Assembly (NCBI GenBank): GCA_963668605.1
Contig: OY764903.1
Span: forward strand, 6,324,001 to 6,388,000
Length of the DNA stretch: 64,000 bases
Origin: G963668605 sp963668605
GTDB lineage: Bacteria > Acidobacteriota > Terriglobia > Bryobacterales > Bryobacteraceae
Direction of reading: 5' to 3'
Shown one piece after another: positions 36,287 to 43,536 of the stretch. Position 1 is the stretch's first letter, and every line of letters begins with the position of its first letter. The translations under genes and the position numbers were made by a program. The notes under the pieces were generated by a model. That model saw nothing but the letters and a program-made list of their open reading frames with translations, made no database searches and was not told where the DNA came from.

Positions 36287-37147
36287 ATGGCCTACTATAA
36301 CGATTGGGGATTCAGACCCTATGTTCCCGTGGCGCAACGGCAGCGCGACGCGGCGCGCGAGATGCAGAAGCTGAAAAAACAGGGGCGCGACGTCTCTCCC
36401 GTCCGTATCGAAGGCCGTACTATTGCGAAGACCTTTTGGGGCAAAGCATGGTGCGAGAACCTCGAACGATACAGTGATTATTCAAACCGCTTGCCGCGTG
36501 GGCGGACTTATGTGCGCAACGGCTCCGTGGTCGATCTGCAGATTACGCCGGGCGTGATCGAGGCCTTCGTCAGCGGCTCGGATCTATACAAGGTGGAGCT
36601 CAAAATAGCGCCAGTCAGCAAGACGCGCTGGAAGTCCATTTGCAGCGATTGCGCCGGCGCTATCGATTCCCTGGTCGAACTTCTGCGAGGACAATTTTCC
36701 AAGGGCGTGATGGAGCGGATCTGCCGTCAGAAAGAGGGGCTCTTTCCGGCGCCGGCTGAGATCAAACTTTCGTGCAGTTGCCCGGACTGGGCGGAGATGT
36801 GTAAGCATGTGGCCGCGGTGCTTTACGGCGTCGGCGCACGATTCGATCACCAACCCGAACTGCTATTCCGCTTGCGGGAAGTAAATGAGAAAGATCTGAT
36901 CGCGCAGGCGGGCCAGGATTTGCCTTTGGCAATGCAAGCCCCGGCGGCGGGCAAGGTGCTTGGCGTAGAAGACCTCGCCGGCATCTTTGGTCTCGACATG
37001 GCGCAAAGTGCCGAGGCCGGCGGCAAGCCGAAAACCAAGCAGCCGCGCGCCCGGAAGGCGGCCGCTCCCACGAAGAAATCTAAACCGCGAAAAAAAGCCG
37101 CTTCGAAGCGGAAGCAGAGCCGGCCGCGGAAAGCGACAACGCGATAG
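36287..37147 (+). CDS. SWIM zinc-finger protein with basic histone-like tail
   Basis: The 286-residue protein contains a SWIM finger near residues 161-175: LSCSCPDWAEMCKHVAAVLYG, i.e. CxC...CxH, which binds zinc and is thought to contact DNA or protein. Residues 1-150 have no recognised fold. The last 45 residues are almost all Lys, Arg, Ala and Pro (for example KSKPRKKAASKRKQSR), like a histone H1 or HU-type tail, and should bind DNA. SWIM proteins are often encoded beside SNF2 helicases in bacteria; three bases separate the two here. A joint role in DNA or transcription-complex remodelling is inferred. Confidence 0.88.
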   Translation: MAYYNDWGFRPYVPVAQRQRDAAREMQKLKKQGRDVSPVRIEGRTIAKTFWGKAWCENLERYSDYSNRLPRGRTYVRNGSVVDLQITPGVIEAFVSGSDLYKVELKIAPVSKTRWKSICSDCAGAIDSLVELLRGQFSKGVMERICRQKEGLFPAPAEIKLSCSCPDWAEMCKHVAAVLYGVGARFDHQPELLFRLREVNEKDLIAQAGQDLPLAMQAPAAGKVLGVEDLAGIFGLDMAQSAEAGGKPKTKQPRARKAAAPTKKSKPRKKAASKRKQSRPRKATTR

Positions 37148-37183
37148 CGGACGGGCATCCGTCGGCGCTAAGGCCACGGTGCG

Positions 37184-38080
37184 CTATTCGAACGCCCGCA
37201 CCGGGTTTTCCACCATCAACTGCCGCGCCTCGGCGGGCTTCAATTGCGGCAGAAAATCACTGTAAAGATACGCGTAGCCGCGATAGTTGCCGCCGCCTGC
37301 TTCGCCCACGCGATACCAGCCGGAATCCTGCGAAATCAGAGTGCGGCCGAGCAATTTCCTTTCCGCCATGAAGGTCACGCACTCCAGGTGCCAAGCCGCT
37401 GACTTCGCGTTGATGCCATCGAATTCAACCCATGCGCCGGCGCGCGCGACACGCTCATGGATGCGGTGATCTTTCTCGTTCTGCGCATGTACCCACACGA
37501 ACTTCGATGGGTTCGCTTTTTCCATCTCGACGATTTCCAACTCCTCGATCGCGGCCGCTCCATCGCCTGTGTGGGAAGCAAACGTCAGCCCTGTTTCGCG
37601 GGAAGTGATGGCGGCGGCCTGCACGAGTTTACGGTCCAGGGGATCAAGCGGCCCTTTGTTCACGCCGGTCTTTATGAAGCGCGGCCGGACGCCATCCACG
37701 CCGCGCTGTATCTCCGCAATCCAGCGCGCGGCCAGTTGCCGTGCCGATTCTGTCCGCGCGTACTCGGGTACAAATTTGTGATTCCCCGAGCCATACAGAC
37801 CCGTATTCGTCCAGATATCAACTCCCGTGGCCTGCGAGAGGCGCACCATCAGCTTTGGATCGCGGCCCAGGCAATCGGGCGTACATTCGAGAAGCCGGCG
37901 GCAGCCGAGACGCCGCACCTCTTCGAGCTTCGGTTTCGCAACGCGAAACACCTCCTCCGGATCGTACCGCCCGGGCCCGATCGCCGCGGCGCCGATGAAA
38001 TCCACCATCACGTGCTCATGCACCAGCACGCTGCCCTCAACAGGCATCATGAGTCCGAGAACAAAATCCCTGCGGTTCAT
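37184..38080 (-). CDS. Phosphotriesterase-family metal-dependent hydrolase
   Basis: The 298-residue TIM-barrel protein has the binuclear metal ligands expected of the family: HEH at 21-23, a probable bridging lysine in RFIKTGVNKG, histidines in FASHTGDG and WVHAQNEKD, and an aspartate in ISQDSGW. Relatives hydrolyse lactones or phosphotriesters; lactonase activity is more likely in a soil bacterium. The N-terminus MNRRDFVLGLM looks like the start of a Tat signal, but only about ten residues separate it from the first metal ligand, so the leader seems shortened or is not functional. It lies directly downstream of a peptidase remnant. Confidence 0.82.
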   Translation of the reverse strand: MNRRDFVLGLMMPVEGSVLVHEHVMVDFIGAAAIGPGRYDPEEVFRVAKPKLEEVRRLGCRRLLECTPDCLGRDPKLMVRLSQATGVDIWTNTGLYGSGNHKFVPEYARTESARQLAARWIAEIQRGVDGVRPRFIKTGVNKGPLDPLDRKLVQAAAITSRETGLTFASHTGDGAAAIEELEIVEMEKANPSKFVWVHAQNEKDHRIHERVARAGAWVEFDGINAKSAAWHLECVTFMAERKLLGRTLISQDSGWYRVGEAGGGNYRGYAYLYSDFLPQLKPAEARQLMVENPVRAFE

Positions 38081-38084
38081 TCAG

Positions 38085-38460
38085 CTACCTCGTTTTCATG
38101 GGCGGCGCCGGTCGCTTCGGCAGTTGTTTCGGATTCTGCCGAATGCGTTGGAGCACCTCTGCCACGCCGCGCTCCAGTTGCGGATCGCACCCTTCGGTCA
38201 CAGCTTTCGGATCGTTCTCCACCACTATATCGGGATCGACGCCGTACGCCTCGATGATCCGTTTCCCTTATCTGGGAGACGCGCCGCCGTCGTTGGCACA
38301 CACATCGGCGATCAGCCCCTCCTTGGTGATTCGCGGATAGAACTACTGGATGAATTCGCGGACACCCTCGGTACCCATGTTCGGCACGTGCAGATAGCCT
38401 CCGCGTGAATCGGCAAGCAACGGCAGCGACGCGAGACAGGCGAGCGCACAAGATTAGGAT
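38085..38460 (-). pseudogene. Remnant of a tricorn-like S41 peptidase C-terminus
   Basis: Translating the minus strand gives GGYLHVPNMGTEGVREFIQ, a TAG stop (38343-38345), then FYPRITKEGLIADVCAND, a further break, and GKRIIEAYGVDPDIVVEND ending in PKRPAPPMKTR with a stop at 38085-38087. These are the ordered blocks of the catalytic C-terminal domain of tricorn-like S41 proteases, which normally contain a serine-bearing stretch between the second and third blocks; that part is deleted. The gene is therefore dead by a nonsense mutation and an internal deletion. Confidence 0.8.
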
Positions 38461-38517
38461 AGCCATAAAGGTAACACGCCGATCCCGCGGCAGCCCACGT
38501 TACAATGGTATTAGCTG

Positions 38518-39651
38518 ATGCCCGATCCTCTCTGGCGGCATATCCCCGATCTCCTGGCCTGCTTTCTCGTGGTTGGCGTGCACTGGCAGTTTGCCACCTG
38601 GGCGCACAGCCGGATTGTGCGCGGCGTAGTCTGGGCTCTCGCGGCGTGGGTGATTGCGAGCCTGCTCACTGGAATGTCGGCTGTGGCCTGGCATCTGCCG
38701 TTCTCCTATACACTGAGCTGGTTTCGGGGCGGCGGCATCGCGTGGGGCATCACATCGCTCGGCGTGTTTGTCCTGGCCACGCTGTGGCGCAGAATTCCCA
38801 AGCCAAGCTTCGATCCCGAGCGCCGGAATCTATTGAACGTTGCGCGCCTGGCCGTCGTCGTCGCACCGATAGCCACCACCGGCTTCGGCGTCTTCGTCGA
38901 ACGTCACCGACTCACAGTTCGCGAAATCGAAGTGCCTCTCACCGGACTGCCGTTGGATCTCGACGGTCTGCGCATCGTGCAATTGACCGACATACACTGC
39001 AGCGCCTTCGTCAGCCGCAAGGATGTCGCCCGCGCCGTCGACATGGCCAACACGACGCACGCCGATCTCGCCGTGATCACGGGCGACCTCGTGACCACGG
39101 TGCACGATCCACTCGACGCATGCCTGCTGGAACTTGCGCGACTGCGCAGCACGGCAGGAACCTTCGGCTGTCTGGGTAACCACGAAATTTACGCCGATGC
39201 CGAGCAGGACGCCACGCGCGAGGGCGCGCGCCTGGGTCTTCGATTCCTGCGAGGCGAGGCGCAAGCGCTGCGCTTCGGCAAGGCCAACCTGAATTTGGCC
39301 GGAGTCGATTACCAGCGTATGCGGCAGCCCTATCTGACCGGCGCTGAGCGCTTGCTCTCGCCCGGCGATTTCAACCTGCTGCTTTCACACAACCCCGATG
39401 TTTTTCCGGTGGCGGAAGGCATGGGCTTTCAACTCACGCTGGCCGGACATACGCACGGCGGCCAGATCGCGATCGAGATTCTGGATGAGTATGTGAGCGT
39501 GGCTCGCTTCTTCACGCCCTATATCTACGGGCTCTACCGCCAGGGACCGGGGGCGATCTATGTCAGCCGAGGAGTCGGCACGGTGGGTGTGCCCGCCAGA
39601 GTCGGAGCGCCTCCCGAGGTCGCGCTGATACGCCTGCGCCGCCAGGCCTGA
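38518..39651 (+). CDS. Membrane-anchored metallophosphoesterase (YkuE-like)
   Basis: The 377-residue protein has four N-terminal membrane spans (about residues 8-30, 36-55, 75-95, 104-125) and then a calcineurin-like phosphoesterase domain. The metal-binding motifs are in order: LTDIHCS, VITGDLV, LGNHE and LAGHTHGGQ. Relatives such as YkuE act outside or at the membrane on phosphorylated lipids or other phosphoesters. The substrate is unknown. Its stop is two bases from the stop of the convergent DapA-family gene. Confidence 0.88.
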   Translation: MPDPLWRHIPDLLACFLVVGVHWQFATWAHSRIVRGVVWALAAWVIASLLTGMSAVAWHLPFSYTLSWFRGGGIAWGITSLGVFVLATLWRRIPKPSFDPERRNLLNVARLAVVVAPIATTGFGVFVERHRLTVREIEVPLTGLPLDLDGLRIVQLTDIHCSAFVSRKDVARAVDMANTTHADLAVITGDLVTTVHDPLDACLLELARLRSTAGTFGCLGNHEIYADAEQDATREGARLGLRFLRGEAQALRFGKANLNLAGVDYQRMRQPYLTGAERLLSPGDFNLLLSHNPDVFPVAEGMGFQLTLAGHTHGGQIAIEILDEYVSVARFFTPYIYGLYRQGPGAIYVSRGVGTVGVPARVGAPPEVALIRLRRQA

Positions 39652-39653
39652 CG

Positions 39654-40544
39654 CTACACAGCCCGGCCCAGCGAGAGGCCGAAACCGGCGGCCTCAAGCG
39701 CGCTCTTAAGCGCGGCCTCTTCCGCTTGGCTCAGTTCACGCCGCGGGGCCAGGCAGGGACCGCAATCGATGCCGGACCACGCCATCATCTTCTTGACGGC
39801 GGGGAACAGTGGAAATCGCAAAGTGAGTTCAATAAGCTGGTTGATGCGGTCCTGAGCCTTCCGAGCTGCCTCCCATTCGCCCGCGCGCGCATGCCGATAG
39901 ACATCCAGGAATAGCTCGGGCGTCAAATTGTAGAATGTGCCGATGCCGCCGTTCGCACCCATCAGCAGACCCGCCGCCAGCACTTCATCGCGGCCGTTGA
40001 GCACCGTCTTCCCCTTCAACGTAAGCAGCGAAAGGCGGTAGAGATCGAAGTCGGTGAACTTCAGGCCGATTACTCCCGGAATTTCGCACAGCTCCAGGAT
40101 CTGGTCCATGGTGCGAATTGCGGCAGAGACTTCCGGGAAGTAGTAAACAAGCACCGGCAGATCCGCCGCCACCGCAATCTTCTCGTAGTAGCCGCGGACC
40201 TCATCGAACGAGTAGCCACCGATCGGGGCCAGACTGCTGACGGCATGAGCGCCTATGGATCGCGCGTGGCGCGCCAGTTTCACGGCCTCTTTGGGCCGGT
40301 GCGCGCCGACATGGACGATCACTTTACGGTCCTTGGGGGTGGAGCGCATCACAACCTCGGCCACTTTCATGCGCATCGGCGCGGTCTGAAGCAGTCCCTC
40401 GCCGGTCTGGCCGCAGACGTACATTCCATGTACGCCAGCGCCATAGAGTCTTTCGAGAAGTCGCTCAAGTGGCTGGACGGCTACTTCACCATCCTTGCCG
40501 ATTGGCGTCAACAACGCGGGGATGATTCCTTCAAAATGGGTCAT
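39654..40544 (-). CDS. Dihydrodipicolinate synthase-family aldolase
   Basis: The 296-residue class I aldolase/lyase has the expected CGQTGEGLLQT near residues 42-52 (GxTGE site for the keto acid), a tyrosine in VYYFPE and the Schiff-base lysine in VIGLKFTDFDLY. Family members include DapA, N-acetylneuraminate lyase and several keto-deoxy sugar-acid aldolases. It sits 24 bases behind a GntR/FCD regulator in the same direction, which points to a catabolic lyase for a sugar acid and not to lysine synthesis. The substrate cannot be assigned. Confidence 0.87.
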   Translation of the reverse strand: MTHFEGIIPALLTPIGKDGEVAVQPLERLLERLYGAGVHGMYVCGQTGEGLLQTAPMRMKVAEVVMRSTPKDRKVIVHVGAHRPKEAVKLARHARSIGAHAVSSLAPIGGYSFDEVRGYYEKIAVAADLPVLVYYFPEVSAAIRTMDQILELCEIPGVIGLKFTDFDLYRLSLLTLKGKTVLNGRDEVLAAGLLMGANGGIGTFYNLTPELFLDVYRHARAGEWEAARKAQDRINQLIELTLRFPLFPAVKKMMAWSGIDCGPCLAPRRELSQAEEAALKSALEAAGFGLSLGRAV

Positions 40545-40568
40545 TGTCGTTTTCCGGACAACGGGTGC

Positions 40569-41264
40569 TTACGACAAGCCGGGCAGTTCTGAGCCCGGCT
40601 CGATGAATTCCCGGTAGGATTTCATCAGGTGTTCGCGAATAATACGCTCCAACTTCACCTTGTTGTGTTGCCGGAGCGCGTTCAGGATCTCCTCGTGCGG
40701 CAGCACGACCTCCGTGAGAGTCTGCGGCCGCCGGTAGCGCAACAGGCTGACGAAGGCGAACAGCGGCTGGGTGGCTTCGTCGAGAACCTGGTATAGAAAG
40801 CGGCAGTCGGACAGAGCCCAAATCCGGCGGTGAAAAGCGAGGTCCGCCTGGGCGGTTTCGAATGGCGCATTTGCCTGGATACCGGCCGAGATACGTCCCA
40901 AATGTTGCTGCAGATCCTCGAAGTCCGCATCCGTCATGCGCTTCGCCGCGATCCAGCAAACTACTGGCTCCAACATAATACGGGTCGAAACGCGTTCCGC
41001 GATGTCGGAGGGGCTCAGCCGCGTAACGGTCGTGTTCTTGTTGGGCGTACGAACGACCAGGCCGGTCTGCACCAACTGCAGGAGCGCCTCGCGCACGGTG
41101 TTCTGGCTAACGCCCAGGTCGCGTGCCAGTGAAATCTCTCGCAACGCTTCCCCGGGCTGATATTTGCCGGAAATTACGGCGTCGCGGAGCAGGTCAAAGA
41201 CCTGCGTGCGAAGCGGGCCCGACTTGAGCTTTTTTAAGTCTGCAACTGGCGTACTGTTTTGCAT
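40569..41264 (-). CDS. GntR-family transcriptional regulator (FCD/FadR type)
   Basis: ATG 41264 gives a 231-residue protein; a longer frame reaches 41309. The N-terminal winged helix reads LRDAVISGKYQPGEALREI then LARDLGVSQNTVREALLQL, standard for GntR. The C-terminal FCD domain contains the helical DLAFHRRIWALSDC segment with metal or ligand-binding histidines. FCD regulators sense sugar acids or related carboxylates and usually control adjacent catabolic genes, here the DapA-family aldolase downstream. It diverges from the leader RNA region at 41336-41544. Confidence 0.88.
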   Translation of the reverse strand: MQNSTPVADLKKLKSGPLRTQVFDLLRDAVISGKYQPGEALREISLARDLGVSQNTVREALLQLVQTGLVVRTPNKNTTVTRLSPSDIAERVSTRIMLEPVVCWIAAKRMTDADFEDLQQHLGRISAGIQANAPFETAQADLAFHRRIWALSDCRFLYQVLDEATQPLFAFVSLLRYRRPQTLTEVVLPHEEILNALRQHNKVKLERIIREHLMKSYREFIEPGSELPGLS

Positions 41265-41335
41265 TATCGATAACCATACTCTACGGTTCCGAAGCCGGCT
41301 TGTCAACACGGCATCACGACAGCAGCCTTTTTATG

Positions 41336-41364
41336 TTGCCTTCCCGTGAGCGCGGTGCTAATCT
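41336..41364 (+). promoter_or_regulatory. Candidate sigma70-type promoter for the 41.5 kb operon
   Basis: TTGCCT (41336-41341) and TAATCT (41359-41364) are spaced by 17 bases, close to the TTGACA/TATAAT consensus. Transcription would begin near 41371, giving a leader of about 170 bases before the gene at 41545. Confidence 0.4.
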
Positions 41365-41370
41365 GAAGAC

Positions 41371-41465
41371 GGCGTGGAGTGATTTAGACCCATTGGGGGT
41401 TTAGCTACTTGCAACCACGTAAAAAAAAGTGCTAAAGGCGATTCGGTCATCACGGATTTTTCAGA
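41371..41465 (+). promoter_or_regulatory. Structured 5' leader, possible riboswitch or attenuator
   Basis: Between the candidate promoter and the terminator lies a leader with a clear hairpin: TTTAGC (41400-41405) plus ACTT (41407-41410) pairs with AAGT plus GCTAAA (41427-41436), ten pairs with one bulged base and a 16-base loop holding an A-run. A second small GACCC/GGGT hairpin precedes it. I could not match it to a known riboswitch class by eye. A leader followed by an intrinsic terminator and then a gene is the usual attenuation layout. It could also be a short independent RNA. Confidence 0.4.
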
Positions 41466-41493
41466 CCCTGAGGCGCCTTGCCTCGGGGTTTTT
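41466..41493 (+). terminator. Intrinsic terminator upstream of the 41.5 kb genes
   Basis: CCCTGAGGC (41466-41474) pairs with GCCTCGGGG (41480-41488) over nine base pairs with a five-base loop, followed directly by five T. This is a textbook Rho-independent terminator, but it lies upstream of a gene in the same direction, within the leader. It would also be compatible with ending a small RNA of about 120 bases. Confidence 0.8.
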
Positions 41494-41544
41494 CGCTTTC
41501 TGGCCGGTCGCGCTGAACACATCGCGTGTAAGGAGTGTGTGAGT

Positions 41545-41925
41545 ATGAGCGCATGGTCCGGAAATGTCTCGCCAGAACCCGTTTTGCGTGGCGCAGCGGG
41601 CGAACTCGTCTCGGTCCGAATTACGGTTGATCCACGTCTTCTCGAAGACTTGCTGGATGCGCTGGCGGCGATATCGTTTCCCATTAATCCCAAGATCTAT
41701 CATCAGGCCGTTGTGGTGGGTCTGTCGGCGGAGGGACGCCGCGAATCGAGAGCGGCGACAGTGGTCGAGTTCCCTGCCTACCGCAATGATTTGGAGCAAG
41801 TGCGCCAGAGCGTCGCGGCGGCGGGTCTCGACGCGTCTTCCGTCGGCGTGCGCAGTATGTTGGAAAATATCCAGTCAGCGGCCTCGGGCTGCGCGGACGT
41901 GCCTTGGCTGATCTGGCAGAATTGA
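41545..41925 (+). CDS. Small conserved-looking protein of unknown function
   Basis: ATG 41545 is chosen because AAGGAG (41530-41535) lies nine bases upstream; an earlier GTG at 41539 is too close. The 126-residue soluble protein has an alternating beta-alpha pattern: a first strand LVSVRITVD, helix LLEDLLDALAA, INPKIYHQAVVV, a strand TVVEFPA and a helix LEQVRQSVAAAG, compatible with a ferredoxin-like/ACT-type fold. I do not recognise the family. It follows the leader and terminator and lies 7 bases before the MEMO1-AMMECR1 gene, so the two are probably co-transcribed. Confidence 0.65.
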   Translation: MSAWSGNVSPEPVLRGAAGELVSVRITVDPRLLEDLLDALAAISFPINPKIYHQAVVVGLSAEGRRESRAATVVEFPAYRNDLEQVRQSVAAAGLDASSVGVRSMLENIQSAASGCADVPWLIWQN

Positions 41926-41932
41926 ATGTGGG

Positions 41933-43348
41933 ATGAACACAAGCGGCGCCCACATCTCGCCTTATTGCGGATCGTGGTTTCCCGCGGATGCGAACGAACT
42001 GCGGCGGCTCCTCGATCGCCAACGCCGTGACTCCATCGAGCGCACCGGGCCATGGCTTGCAGGAAATGCCGCCGGATTTGTAGCGCCTCACGCCGGGTTG
42101 GCCTATTCCGGCACGGTTGCGGCGGCGGTCTATCGACACGTCGCGGCGCGGCCGACTGTGCGCGTCGTGTTGCTGGGCTTTTCGCATCGCGGCGGCGCAC
42201 GCGGCCTCCTGCTTCCCGCTGTGAGCACGTTTGAAACGCCGTTGGGCGACCTCCCCGTCGACCGGCTGGCCGTGGAATCGCTTGCCGCACATCCGCCGTT
42301 CCGTGTGGTTGAGGAAAGCGCCGTCTGCGACCATTCGCTCGAAATGCAGTTGCCGTTGCTCAAACTCTACGCGCCGGATGCGCGTCTGGTGCCGCTCTAC
42401 GTCAACGATCCGAGCGAGCAGGAGCGGCGCGCCGCCGCCGATCTTTTGCGCCCGTTGCTGGGAAGCGATACGGTATTCGTCGCCAGTAGCGATCTGACGC
42501 ACTTCGGCCGTGAGTTTGGCTGCCAGCCTTTCCCTGTCGATGAACACACGCGGGAACGGTTGGAAGATCTCGACAACGAGGTTATCGATGCGGCGGGCAG
42601 CGTCGATTCGCAGCTCTTCCTGGCCGGCCTGCGCGAGAGCGGATCGAACACCTGCGGCTTCGGCCCGATCGCACTGCTGCTGGAAACGCTGGGCGGCGGC
42701 GCGGAGTGTTTTCAGAGGAAGCTCGACTATCAGACCTCCGGCGAACTCAGCGGCGATTTCCGCCTTTCCGTCGGCTACGGTGCGCTTGGATATTTCCCGC
42801 CTGCCTCGTTCGAGGCTGGCGCACACGCCCAGCGCCTGTTGCTCGACAGCGCCCATGGAGCGATCCGTGCGTGGCAGACGAGTGGACGGCGGATCGCGCT
42901 TCCAGCACGCGGCGAAGATGCGATCCTTGCCGCCCGGCTGGGTGCGTTTGTCTCCGTATATGTGGATGGCGCATTGCGCGGTTGCGTTGGAGCGTTGGGC
43001 GGCCGCGAGCCGCTCGCCACCCTGATCCCGGAGCTGGCGCTGTCCGCTGCTCTTGACGACCGGCGCTTCGATCGTCTGTCGACCGCCGAGAGCAACGTTC
43101 GCGTCGAAATTTCGATCCTCTCGCCGCTGAAGCGTGTGAGCGGAAAGAGCGACTTTATTGTCGACCGGCACGGAGCGTTACTGGAAGCGGGAAGTCGCCA
43201 GGGACTGCTCTTGCCGCAAGTAGCCACGGAGCGCGGTTGGGGCGCCACGGAATTCTTCGCGGCGTTGGCGCTCAAGGCTGGTCTGACTGAACGCGCCTAC
43301 GACGATCCCGCCACAAAGCTGTCCGTCTTTTGCGCTCAGCACTTTTAA
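41933..43348 (+). CDS. MEMO1-AMMECR1 fusion (AmmeMemoRadiSam proteins B and A)
   Basis: The 471-residue protein joins two domains usually encoded as separate genes. Residues 1-285 are MEMO1-like with the metal-site motifs VAPHAGLAYSG, GFSHRGG, CDHSLEMQLP and SSDLTHFG. Residues about 295-471 are AMMECR1-like with the hallmark LRGCVGAL and EISILSPLKRV. In many bacteria and archaea these occur with a radical SAM enzyme as the AmmeMemoRadiSam system. Recent work on the family points to metal-dependent chemistry, but the reaction of this fusion is not known. The radical SAM partner is absent from the window. Confidence 0.9.
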   Translation: MNTSGAHISPYCGSWFPADANELRRLLDRQRRDSIERTGPWLAGNAAGFVAPHAGLAYSGTVAAAVYRHVAARPTVRVVLLGFSHRGGARGLLLPAVSTFETPLGDLPVDRLAVESLAAHPPFRVVEESAVCDHSLEMQLPLLKLYAPDARLVPLYVNDPSEQERRAAADLLRPLLGSDTVFVASSDLTHFGREFGCQPFPVDEHTRERLEDLDNEVIDAAGSVDSQLFLAGLRESGSNTCGFGPIALLLETLGGGAECFQRKLDYQTSGELSGDFRLSVGYGALGYFPPASFEAGAHAQRLLLDSAHGAIRAWQTSGRRIALPARGEDAILAARLGAFVSVYVDGALRGCVGALGGREPLATLIPELALSAALDDRRFDRLSTAESNVRVEISILSPLKRVSGKSDFIVDRHGALLEAGSRQGLLLPQVATERGWGATEFFAALALKAGLTERAYDDPATKLSVFCAQHF

Positions 43349-43403
43349 CGGCCTTGGATATACTAGGGTAGCGCGGTGCAGATAATGCATGGTTTGCTGA
43401 GTT

Positions 43404-43497
43404 GCGGGGGGGCGGCTCCCCTGAGCCGCAACCCGACCCCCAGGTCGGGTTTGGCCGAGTCAGGGGACCCGGCGCGGTCCAAGGGGACCGCCCCCCG
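43404..43497. repeat. GC-rich nested inverted repeat
   Basis: The element starts GCGGGGGGGCGGCTCCCC and ends GGGGACCGCCCCCC. Outer arms GGGGGGCGG and CCGCCCCCC pair, CTCCCCTGA near 43416 pairs with TCAGGGGA near 43471, and an inner palindrome ACCCGACC-CCA-GGTCGGGT (43431-43450) forms its own hairpin. It fills most of the space between the MEMO1-AMMECR1 gene and addB. It may be a transcription terminator-like barrier, or another dispersed repeat, but only one copy is seen here. Confidence 0.6.
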
Positions 43498-43536
43498 TAA
43501 ACCACAGGATTATCGCCGCAGTATATTAGGCGCAGA

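Noticed and set aside
41400..41436. preQ1-like riboswitch in the 41.4 kb leader
   Set aside because: The A-rich tail and a hairpin recall preQ1-I, but the A-run is in the loop and no C-rich loop/pseudoknot match is evident; also the downstream genes are not queuosine-related.
41684..43171. Minus-strand open frame of 495 codons
   Set aside because: It is opposite the MEMO1-AMMECR1 gene and the upstream small gene and shows no domain.
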